A stretch of DNA of 64,000 nucleotides from Pohlia nutans (lineage: Eukaryota > Streptophyta > Bryopsida > Bryales > Mniaceae): assembly GCA_022496805.1 (NCBI GenBank), contig CM040092.1, positions 21,284,113 to 21,348,112 of the forward strand. Direction: 5' to 3'. Below the pieces are notes generated by a model that was given only the letters and a program-made list of their open reading frames with translations, did not search any database and was not told where the DNA came from. Position 1 is the first letter of the stretch. Each line of letters opens with the position of its first letter. This document shows positions 12,901 through 22,205 of this stretch, one piece after another. A program made the position numbers and the translations under genes.

Positions 12901-13638
12901 AACAAATCAGCAACCATGCTATCACGAGCACCCATTCGCTGCTCTGCTGTCTCGTCATTTTCATCATCCTACATGAAGCAATCACCAATCAGATTGACCT
13001 ATCAACTCACCGAAAATACGAACTCTCAAAAATTGAAGCAACCCTATACAATAATCCTAAATGATGCTCAATTGTAGGAAGAATTGGCTATCTACGCCGC
13101 ATTGTGTGCATGCACTGGCAGTTCACCACCTAGCACCACTTACACATCGTATTCCAGAAACCAAAATTCTGCCCGATAGAATCCCAATGTAGTACTCTTT
13201 TGGAACAGAAGAAGCCGGCGAGTACAACTGTTAAAGGAGAAACAGAAGAATCCGGCGAGTAACGGCTTCGAGTAACAGAAGAAGCCGGCGAAATTGTGGT
13301 TTAGGGTTTAGGGTTTAAAAATCAATTAGGAGACGAAAACAAATTACAGAAACTAAACAGACCTCGGCATCAGCTGCAGCTTTTCGAGTGCGATCAAGAT
13401 AAGCCTTGGCAATGCGCAACCGCTTCTCGTCGGCGGTTTCTAAATCAAGCTCCTCTTCCTCCTCGTCGGACACGATAGCCTCGCCCTCATTCCCGACGCG
13501 CTCATCCTCGTCCTCACTCAAAATTTCCTCGTCCCGTTTGTTCTGTTTCTTCGCAACGACATCCGCGTCCGGTCCCTTGGACTTCTTGCGGTCATCCGGT
13601 CTGGGACGAGACGGCGCTCGTTTCCTCACCGGGGCCAT
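9966..13638 (-). CDS. RRP9: U3 small nucleolar RNA-associated WD40 protein Rrp9 / U3-55K
   Basis: Component of the U3 snoRNP that binds the box B/C region of U3 and acts in 18S rRNA processing in the nucleolus. Eight exons, all in phase: 13638-13363, 12968-12847, 12459-12096, 11710-11486, 11271-11010, 10794-10616, 10409-10344 and 10049-9966. They give 525 residues, slightly longer than animal Rrp9. The N-terminus is a basic stretch (MAPVRKRAPSRPRPDDRKKS) followed by an acidic EDEDE/DEEEEELD region. Next is the conserved KRLRIAKAYLDRTRK helix, then GLRHRQSVTAIRITDDD and a run of WD repeats ending IHLWD, IKLWS, LRLWK, VALWN and VQLWA. The family end GRIPAGRNGVIMHSIDL is present. The start is the only ATG giving the basic N-terminus. 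The gene looks intact. In plants this gene has also been called YAOZHE; I assign it by domain order. Confidence 0.93.
13204..13293. repeat. Three spaced copies of an AACAGAAGAAGCCGGCGAGTA motif
   Basis: Near-identical 18-21 bp copies start at about 13204, 13240 and 13274, each containing the CCGGC core. They lie in RRP9 intron 1 just beyond the first exon, next to telo-box sequence, and could be an intronic enhancer cluster. The repeat is seen; the function is inferred. Confidence 0.65.
13299..13316 (-). promoter_or_regulatory. Telo-box cluster in RRP9 intron 1
   Basis: GTTTAGGGTTTAGGGTTT reads on the minus strand as AAACCCTAAACCCTAAAC. Telo-boxes (AAACCCTAA) are known near the starts of plant ribosomal-protein and ribosome-biogenesis genes, which fits RRP9. 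The site lies about 45 nt inside the first intron. A second related stretch (AACCCTAAAACCCT on the minus strand) lies upstream at about 13807-13832. Confidence 0.6.
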
Positions 13639-14929
13639 GACGGAGAGGGACGGGGCCTACAATTGCACCATCAGACGAAAAGCACGACCTGAAATCACCA
13701 GGAGCACAGAATTGGCATAGAAAGCAAGCAGACGAAGCAACCAGCGAAACGAGCGAGGTGGTCGGCTATGGCGTGGCCTGAGCTTGGGGCACTGCGCAGG
13801 GTACAGGGTTCAGGGTTTTAGGGTTCGGGCTTGAAGACGGAGGAGCCCCTCGGCTGTAAGAGCATCTCCAACCATGCACGCTACGCGCTAAAAGTGACAT
13901 GTCTATATTTGAATAGCCCTTTAATTTAAAGTTCCCCACCCACAAACGCTTTTCAAACATAAATAGAGTACATCAAATAGTCAATGGACCAATCACAAGT
14001 AGAATGTGAGATATAGTCAACTAAATTTAGATTTGAAGTGTCATCTTTCACACACGTTACTATAAAGGGTCAAGAAGCTTTTTGGAAGGGCCTTGAGCAT
14101 TTTTCATTTGCTTGTGGAAGGTGCCAAGCTCTTGGCAAGCCATGTTGGAGATGTTCTAAGGCCTTGTTTCCATTTGAACGGTTGGAGGGGTCTATTGTAT
14201 ATTGTATTCATGTAATGTATTCGTATAGAGAGATAGAAAAATTGGTACTCTTTTGAGGTCGGCGTGAATAAAGTGTCTATTTGACCCACCCATGTATTCA
14301 TATATTGTATGCCATATACAATAGCAGGTTCGTACAAAAATAATTTCTGAAATAGAAAAGACCGGCAAATTATTTCTTTAAAATTAGAATTTTATTTGTA
14401 AATTTAAAAACAATATTGGAAGATTACTTGCGTAATTTGGCAATTAGAAAGATAAAATCTTCCCAAAATTATTATTGTTTGGTAGAACTATGTAGGTATG
14501 ATACCATAGTTCAAAAGTAAGTTCAATACCAGTTTGTTGAATGATTGTTTTGTTTGAAAGTTTTCATCAAACTATACAAGATTATTCTACATTAAATAGG
14601 GGTATCAAGGGGACCCATACTAACTTATCAACATTTCACGCTATATAAATATCTATCTCATATTATATGTCAAATTATTATATTTATTGTACAAGTACAC
14701 CACATTGGACCAAGTAATCTATCTACAAGTTATTGACTAATCTAATCTATCAAGAAGTTTACCACGAGGTTAATTTTTACTTGGTAAGTCCTCATAATTT
14801 CCAAGCCCTTCACCTCTAAAGGACCAGGACTATTTTGCTCAAAAAAGACTACAATGCTGCCATTTCTAATCCTAAGGGCACAATTTCAATAAAAACCTTT
14901 TTTCACCATCCAACCATAGAAACTTGTCT
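13639..14929. other. RRP9 upstream region and spacer
   Basis: 13639-13870 is GC-richer and contains the likely RRP9 5' UTR and promoter (minus strand), including telo-box-like AACCCTAAAACCCT near 13807-13832. Beyond that, AT-rich DNA holds one member of a distant inverted repeat pair (14228-14294). No gene is seen. Confidence 0.5.
14228..14294 (-). repeat. Inverted dispersed repeat, copy 1
   Basis: The reverse complement (GGGTGGGTCAAATAGACACT, then TTTATTCACGCCGACCTC and a CTATCT run) matches 18126-18198 with a few substitutions. The two copies face each other across about 3.8 kb enclosing a 2.8-kb TTAA element. They could be ends of a larger decayed element or two dispersed copies. Confidence 0.65.
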
Positions 14930-17727
14930 TTAACCCCCAAAGGACCAAGTGTCCTAACTAGGACATTTAGAGAATCAGGTAGGTTCCGGTGAACACATTT
15001 TTAATCAAATTTTGAAGGAAATTTAATAGTAGATTCCCCAATGTGCCACAAAAATGGGGATTTTTTTTTTTTTGAATTCCGACACCGTATGTGAAAGTTA
15101 TGAGGGGAACTGTGTTTTTTTCGGGAGAAAAGGCAGCGGGGTAGTAGAGAAATAGTTGAATTTTAGGGGGGGCAACAAAATGGGCGGCGTGTGAAAAATG
15201 GGGTGGACTGTGGGGGGTAGAAGACCACCCCATTTTTGAAACTCATTAAAAAAAAATTAAAATAATATTTTTTATAAATAAAAAATATTATTTTAAACTG
15301 AAAAATATTATTTTAAACTAAAACTTCAATTTTATAATTAAAAATATTATTTAAAAAATAAAAAATAAAATCATTTTTAAAAATAAAAAACAAAAATCGT
15401 CCAATGAGGGACTGCCACGTGCTAGTACACCTTGAGAGTTACTGGGGTCATGAACATTGGAATGGGTTGGCACTTCAATTCCCTTCCTCCACCCTTTATT
15501 TCCCCCCTAACCCCCAAAATTCTTAGAAAATGTGCTCTTCTAAAACTTGGAGAGTTATATTTTTTTCAAAAAAAAAATCGCCATTCTATAGCGGGTGGAA
15601 TGTACTTGTGTTTCACCGCCCGGATTCGTATTTTAAATAAAGAAATTAAAAAATATTGCAATTCCAAAAACATATACTCTATTCTGAACTTCTAAACCCC
15701 CAACAAGTGCAAGGTGTTCTTCAACATCCTAAACATCTCCAAACACAACGAAAATTGGTACACAACTAAGTAACATCATATAGAATGTGAAAGTGAAGTG
15801 CGACAGGTTTCGGTAGTGAGGTTTTTTTGATGTAGCCATGGTCAAACGCATCTGAAATTTTCGTGCATGTGTTTTCTTGGGGTGTTTTTTTCCATCAACA
15901 CACAATTATCTTGCAATCCGTGCGGTCAAAATCAACGAAATTTGTTGTGTATGTTTTTCAAATAGTTTAGCACAAGATCTTACGATTAGAAGGTAAAAAA
16001 TAACATTTTTTTGGATTTTTTGCATGGGGGAGTAAAAATGGCAGCACTGTAGTGTTTTTTGAGGAAAAACACTCCGGTCCTTTACGGGTTAAATACTAGA
16101 GGAATGTGCACAAAAAAATCACAATCTTTGACTGTATAGATTAGAAGATATCCTGGTATATGTTTGAAGTGAGAATGTGCGAGTAAAATAAAACTCGCCC
16201 AAATTTTCAGTTGCGTGTTTTTCTTCCGTGTTTTACTTCCTATTTTGAAAATGTTCCACTACAGACTTGTCGCTTTTCACTTTCACGATCTACACAATGT
16301 TAGTTACTTGTATACCAAAACCGAAAAGTAGGAGAATAATTTAGCATATTGAAAACAATACTGCAAGTGGAGGAGGTGTAAACCGTTGCCAAACACATTT
16401 AATTTTATTGTGAACTTGGTTTTGTTTAATATTTCAATACAAACGGTAAAAACAAAGATTATGATCTCTTTTTGAAGCAGAAAAAGAAATCACAAAAAAC
16501 TAACAAAATCTATCATTTTTATCTCTAAAATAAGTTATTTTTATCCCACCTTGCCCTCCCGCCTTGCCCTCCCAAAGGTCACTCTTCATGGTTTTTTGTA
16601 TACACTTGAGTGTTGATTTGCAAGGGATTATGTAGGATTTTCTTATTTTCAAACACCTTTCTATTACTTAATTTTCTACTTTATGCATATATTTCTACCC
16701 ATATTTGTTTTTATAATTCAAAGTGAACAATAAAAATTAGAACACACCCTATCTTACTTACAAATAGTAGAATTTTGGGCAAACAGGAAAGCAAGTTTTA
16801 GTAATACAACAAATCACAATGTGACTATAGAAATCGTCAAAATATAAGTACCGTGAACAAAAGACCTTATACCCAACATCACATACCAGTATACTAGAAT
16901 GACAATACATTTGCAACAAGGAAAACACATGAACAAATGTATAGAATTAACAATGCAAGTATATCATCATAAGCTTACAATATCGACACGGCACAAGTTC
17001 AAACAAGAAAAATTATAGCCATAGAGAATTCGGCCACACAACAACCCTAGAAACCATCTCCGTAATGAAAACCGTGATTCTAATAGAGGAGATGAGCAAC
17101 TATCACCTGCAATTCACTCACATAAATACTAGTTTTCATCCATTCTACGACTATTTGCCAAATTTTCAAGCATCTATATTTTTTTCAAATCCTTGACACT
17201 TAAGAAGAATGCTAATTTACAACTAACACCAAATGAATGTGAAAGCCTGTATTACTTACAAGGGGGCATATGGCACATATGCAAAGCTATGTTGAGTCTA
17301 ATATTTTTGTAAATTTTACCCACAAGTTATTAATTAGACCCTATCTTATATCACAAGTAGTTTTCTAATACCATGGAGGTGACCCTCCAAGGCCTTGCCT
17401 GACCAAGTTAGAAAGTTTTGATCAACAAAGAGTTTTTTTTTACCATCCCAAATAATATCATGTCACTTGCTTCCATATCAAATTTTAAAGCTAGTGGAGT
17501 AGTGTAGCATTTTTCTCGAGTTGTCCGACCTCGCAAAAATACAGCCTCGGGCTACATAACTTCTTTTGGCAATGTCCGGTGGGAAACAAAATTTTGTTCC
17601 CACAAAGATCTTGGAATTCCTCACGTTTACTAAAAATCTCATAATATTAAACTCAAAATTGACATCGTGGGATTCTGCATAATTTTGTAAATGTCCTAAT
17701 TATGACACCTGATCCTTTGGGGGTTGA
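14930..17727. mobile_element. 2.8-kb TTAA-type element with nested insertion (family F)
   Basis: The left end is TTAACCCCCAAAGGACCAAG, then TGTCCTAACTAGGACATTT. The right end, read in reverse, is TCAACCCCCAAAGGATCAGG, then TGTCATAATTAGGACATTT. About 39 bp are complementary with few mismatches. The right end TTAA has decayed to TTGA. No transposase frame was found, so it is non-autonomous or heavily decayed. A second complete pair of ends (about 15693-16092) lies inside. The right end of 41407-42286 shares the same extended terminal sequence. Confidence 0.7.
15693..16092. mobile_element. Nested TTAA-type element inside 14930-17727
   Basis: The left end is CTAAACCCCCAACAAGTGCA; the right end is CTCCGGTCCTTTACGGGTTAA. 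The body contains a GTGCGGTCAAAATCAACGAAA block and an ACAAGATCTTACGATTAGAA block, which match the element at 41717-42286 in the same order. It probably represents insertion of one element into another of the same group. The left boundary is decayed and approximate. Confidence 0.5.
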
Positions 17728-18021
17728 TATCCCTATCTAATGTAACTTTTGAAAATTTCTGTCCAAATATCATTTTTTTTGTGTGAAATAATTTTCAAAA
17801 CCTTCAACAATGTCTAGAATAGTTATATAATTATATCAGCCTGCTTTTGGACTAAAGGCCCCATAGGTGGAAGGTGAGACTGGACAATGTGTTGAATATT
17901 TGAATTTTCTTTTGGAAAAATAGGGTTTGAAAAAATAAAATATTCAAATATATTATCCAAGATTTTCTTTTTCACCATTAAAAAAATTCAAAACAAAGAA
18001 TCTTCTAAATTATTTGACATT

Positions 18022-18047
18022 TAAAAATAAATAAATAAATAAATAAG
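18022..18047. repeat. AAAT/ATAA microsatellite
   Basis: A short run of ATAAATAAATAAATAAATAA. Simple sequence repeat with no further signal. Confidence 0.8.
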
Positions 18048-18125
18048 TCAAACTTCCCCTCTATTTATGGTAATTGAATCTTAGTAGTCCTACACCACCG
18101 GATCTTTGTCCGGTGAACATTGTTC

Positions 18126-18198
18126 CATGGGTGGGTCGAACAAACGCTTTATTCACGCCGGCCTCGAAAGAGAACCGGAGTTCCTATTTTCCTATCTA
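18126..18198 (+). repeat. Inverted dispersed repeat, copy 2
   Basis: CATGGGTGGGTCGAACAAAC followed by CTTTATTCACGCCGGCCTCG and a CTATCTATCTAT tail is the reverse complement of 14228-14294. See copy 1. Confidence 0.65.
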
Positions 18199-18709
18199 TC
18201 TATCTTATTGAATCTTATCATGCTCCTTTTGTAGTTTCAGACATGTGCCACCAAACATTTTTAAATAAAATAGAAATATAATTCAAAATTGACAAAATCT
18301 CAATGCTTTAGAAATTTTTCATTCAAAAAAATATTTGTTTGTCATAATATATTTCAAAATTTTGGAAATTTTAAACATCAAGGTCATTTGTGCAAAATAT
18401 ATATTAAAAATAATACGATATATAATTTAATGGTGTCATTACTACGGTTGCCGGTTATTCAAAACCTAATTTTTTTCAATAAGTACATTGTTCATTTATG
18501 TAGTGTATTTCATGGATTTACGTGTCATCAAAATAATTAATGTAATGTTAGTTAAGATTGAGCTAAACTTGAGAAAATCATTATTTAAGACCAAATTAAG
18601 AAATGACAAAGATTATAGTTAAAATTAAGATTTTTTTTGGCTAAATCCAAGCAAAAACATGACAAAGACTATAGTTAATCGCTAAATGTCTAAGAATTTT
18701 TAACATAAC

Positions 18710-19307
18710 TTAACCCCTAAACGTTCAACCATGCATTTCTTGCATGATGAATAGAAGCAAACTTCATTTTCTAATTTGTCATGCACTTTTTGCAATCTAA
18801 AAAAATGCTACATGATTATATGGCAAGATAATTCCATGCATGTGTGAACTTTGTGGAAAGGAGATGATTTGTGAAACTTTTATGCCTCGTTTTCGTATTG
18901 GAGTGATTCACCAAATAATTCTAAGATCATAGTTCAAATTTCAGAAGTGCTCATAGAAAAATCTGCTCATAAAATGAAGCAACCAAAAAAACTTCCAAAA
19001 ATCACTGTACTTGGAGCATTGCATTTCAACCTATCACAACAAATTTCATCCCTAGATTGTCAACATCTTATTCGTAATCAAATTATAAAAGAAATTTGAA
19101 GTTTAAGTTTCAAATTTGATACAAAAATATTGGTGATTGCAATCATAGATTTAATTGTATGGATAGAATCTAAAGTTCATTATTTACAACTTTTATTCAT
19201 ACATCAAGTTCAAAATATCCGTCTTGGTTGCATTTTATAATGTATCTTTGCAATCTCGATTTGCGATTCTCCAAATCTAGAGAGGGGTGGGAATCTTTAG
19301 GAGTTAA
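18710..19307. mobile_element. TTAA-flanked element (family A, reverse orientation)
   Basis: It begins TTAACCCCTAAACGTTC and ends GAATCTTTAGGAGTTAA, 598 bp. The inner sequence in reverse complement matches 8568-9155. Non-coding. The right end is more decayed than the left. Confidence 0.7.
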
Positions 19308-19376
19308 ATGTGTTATGAGATGTGGCTTCTCAAACTTTTTGTATTTCAACTTCGAATAACTACTATATAAGATATA

Positions 19377-19456
19377 CTCCCTTTGTCCCATAAAAAGATG
19401 ATGAAAACTACTTCGCTCCATAGTAGTTTTTATCATCTTTTTATGGAAAAAGGGAG
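19377..19456. mobile_element. Stowaway-type MITE
   Basis: 80 bp, with terminal inverted repeats CTCCCTTTGTCCCATAAAAA and the complementary TTTTTATGGAAAAAGGGAG, flanked by TA on both sides. The CTCCCTYYGTCCC end and TA target duplication are the hallmark of Stowaway (Tc1/mariner-derived) MITEs of plants. The element can fold as one hairpin along most of its length. Confidence 0.88.
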
Positions 19457-19457
19457 T

Positions 19458-20078
19458 AATAATTAAAGGATATTTATATGGTCATGAGTTTGATATCAAA
19501 ATTGAATAATTTTTGATTGAATCTACAAGTTTTGAGAATGAAAATTTGCTAAATGGTAGATTTTCAAATGTTCATAGTATACAAACTGCTTGGAGTTAGA
19601 AAATAATAGTTGGCTCCTTGAAATCCCCTTGAGATGTACTACAATTGTTCTTTTATTTAACGAAAAGTGCTCAAGATATTGAAGGTCAAAATCTTCTTGC
19701 TTGCATACTTAAGCGTGCAAGTTCTAAAATAAGCACATACAGGGGTGATGTTGGAACGGCCCCTATATATGCATTTTACACTGGGAATCGGGCTCGAGGT
19801 GATGTGTAAAAGGGCTAAAATCTTCGCTTCTCATTGGTTTAAAACTTGAAATTGGATCCAACCCCTTTATACTAGGAGTTGACCCCAATGCAACCCAAAC
19901 ATTTTTTACATTAAAACCGGCAAGCTCTTACACGGGCCCAACTCCAATCTTTGGTCCACCAGATATGAAGGCCCAAACTTTGGACTTGGGCTTGATTGCA
20001 CATTTCGTCAAATGTTTTTTTGGATTAAAACACACTTTTTCCCAAGGCTAATATAGGTTGAAATTTTCAGGGAATTTC
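19458..20078. other. Spacer with GGGCCC/TTTACAC-containing decayed repeats
   Basis: From about 19770 the sequence shows scattered TTTACACT and GGGCCCAACTC motifs that recur at 20910-21690. No gene is seen. Confidence 0.45.
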
Positions 20079-20903
20079 GTAGTACTGTAGTTGGGTCACC
20101 AAAAAATAATTCAAAAAATAAAAAAATGTAAAAAATCGGAAATTATAAGGACAGAAAACAAATATAGAATACATTATTTAAAGCTATACTTAGCTATTTC
20201 TATATTTTATTTTATTATCATTTCTTGTTTTTTGTAATATTAAGCTATTTTTACATTAGTGTTAGACCGATTAGTTTTAGATTTAATAAAAAATATTAAA
20301 AAATATATTTTTTATGTAAAATTTATATTTACATGAAGAATTTATATGAAAAAAAATTCAATTAAAAAAAGTTTACAGAGTTTTTTTTCCATAGAAACTA
20401 TATGTTATGGCTCAAATCAGTAGGAATCCTTATTTTCTTCACTAGGATTACTCAGTTGACAATAAGATGAGATTTTTTCTATTATTTCCGTAATTTGAAT
20501 CATAATAGTATAAAAAAACTTGGTTTCAAGTTGCTCAAAAATAATAGAATAGTGGCTTTTAGTTATTCGACCTCTTAGGTTTATAGTAATTAACAAGTTA
20601 TTTTTAGGGAGGGATATAACTCAGCGATAGAGTATCACCTTGACATGGTGGAAGTCATCAGTTCGAGCGTGATTATCCCTAGCTAGTAAACAAACTCTTT
20701 TGCATCTTAGACAACTAAAGATTTGGAAGATAGGTAAACTTTTATTTTCTTTGTCTAAGCTATTTTCGGCCATTTTGGACCATTTTTAATCATTTTTTGC
20801 TCAAAACGAAAACCAAAAGATTCATTTTTGGTAGAACAAAGTTTATCTTTCAAAAAATATTAAATATACGTTATTGGGGTGGTGACCCAACTATGGTGCT
20901 ACA
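20079..20903. mobile_element. Segment bounded by inverted repeats, carrying a plastid tRNA
   Basis: GTAGTACTGTAGTTGGGTCACC at 20079-20100 faces GGTGACCCAACTATGGTGCTACA at 20881-20903. The two are complementary with few mismatches. The 780 bp between are AT-rich and include the trnV-GAC copy. A transposon-like unit or a decayed foldback is possible; no transposase or clear target duplication was found. Confidence 0.45.
20610..20681 (+). tRNA. trnV-GAC: Plastid-type tRNA-Val(GAC) copy in nuclear DNA
   Basis: The 72 nt from AGGGATATAACTCAGCGATAG to ATTATCCCTA are recognisable as plastid trnV-GAC: acceptor stem, D arm, anticodon loop TTGACAT with GAC, and a TTCGAGC T loop. It lacks an encoded CCA, as plastid genes do. 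The preceding TTTTTAGGG also looks plastid. A C-to-G change pairs poorly in the T stem, and changes in the D and anticodon loops suggest decay. It is probably a nuclear plastid-DNA insertion rather than an active gene. Confidence 0.8.
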
Positions 20904-20909
20904 ATATAT

Positions 20910-21690
20910 ACAATGGCCCAACTCTTCGATCTAATGCCTTTACACGAGAAATTAGGCCCGTATTTTCTAAGAAATTTATACAATGGACCCAACTCTTGGG
21001 CCCAACCTCTTTACACTAGAGGCACTTGGACTCTATTCTAATCTTATTATATTGAATGTTTGAGACCAGGCCTAAGGACCACTTTACATTAGGGTTCGGG
21101 TGCAAGAAAACTCCAAAATTAAGCAATCCTATTGGTTGAGAGCTGAAAATTGGACCCACGAGCTTTACATTAGGGTCCAGGACCAATAAACTCATTAAAA
21201 TCCCAAAATAATGTGGCACCAAAGTGACATGGTTTTAGAGAGAAAGTTTTGGACTCAAACATTGAACCCACTGATTTTGGGAAAACAATTCCCAAACTTG
21301 AATTCTATTAAAACTGGACCTACTACTGGACCTCAAAGGGTCTTACACTAGCGTCCGCGTCCAATTAAAATTGAGTTCAATTAAAAATCCCCATATTCAC
21401 TATTGGATCTAAAGGGACTTTACAGTTAGATTCGGGTTCAATTAAAACTAGGTCTAATTACAAATTGTACCCACTATTGAACCTAAGAACTTTACGTTTG
21501 GACTAGGTTCAATTAAAACTAGGTTCAATTTTAAAAACTTCCAAATTAGACCCATTAACTTTTACACTAGGGTCCGGGTTCAATTCACATATCGTTATTT
21601 TATTCAACTTCTCAGGTCCAAAGATGAATTTCTCGAGTTCAATAACCACATGAGAATTGGACCTGATTCCTAGTGTAAAGCGGGACACCC
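20910..21690. repeat. Degenerate tandem repeats upstream of RPA1
   Basis: About seven or more irregular units start with TTTACAYTAGGGTCCGGGT and continue with CAATTAAAACTAGGTTCAAT and ACCCACTATTGGACCTAA. The best units, about 70-75 bp, lie at 21350-21590. Weaker versions reach back to about 19770. Divergence is high, so this is an old array. Its end directly abuts the RPA1 promoter. Confidence 0.6.
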
Positions 21691-21719
21691 GGACAATGAA
21701 AAACTCAACGTTCTCTTAC

Positions 21720-21817
21720 GGATGAGCGGTTTCGCTCATCCATGGACGCGGGAACGGTCACTGGTTTCCCGCGTAAACTTAAACCGCGCAACAGACCCGA
21801 AACTGGGGATTCCCGCC
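21720..21817 (+). promoter_or_regulatory. RPA1 upstream region with E2F-like sites and a palindrome
   Basis: A perfect 9-bp-arm palindrome (GGATGAGCG-gttt-CGCTCATCC) spans 21720-21741. GCGGGAA (21748-21754), TTTCCCGC (21765-21772) and ATTCCCGCC (21809-21817) match E2F consensus forms (TTTSSCGC and its variants). E2F control of S-phase genes such as RPA is established in plants. The motifs are seen; their use here is inferred. Confidence 0.55.
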
Positions 21818-22205
21818 ACTCCAAGGCCGGGCGAACGTTACCGCCGTCGCCTTCTCTCTCGCAACGGACAAGTCTTGTTCAATCATCTCCCTCCCCAGCC
21901 GATTCAGTCTCATTTCCAATTCACACCTCTTCTTCAATTCCGCTCTCTCCCTCGGACGCAATTTTCACGAGATACTATGTATGTTCGTTTGGATACTCTT
22001 GCAGTTTCACATTCCTTGCTTCGCACATATTTCACGTGATCACCGTTTTCATCTGGAGTAACTTGTTTGGAATTGGCCTCATTGCATCCATCAGTGTGTT
22101 CGATGTTTCTCATTTTACACACACTGCTTGGGTGTGTTTTGACAATGTGTCTCGTGGTTCTGTATTCGAGAAGTGGTTGCAGCTAATTGTGGGGAGTTCG
22201 AGATC

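Noticed and set aside
13766..13960. 64-residue minus-strand frame upstream of RRP9
   Set aside because: It contains telo-box-like sequence and lies in the promoter/5' UTR. No domain.
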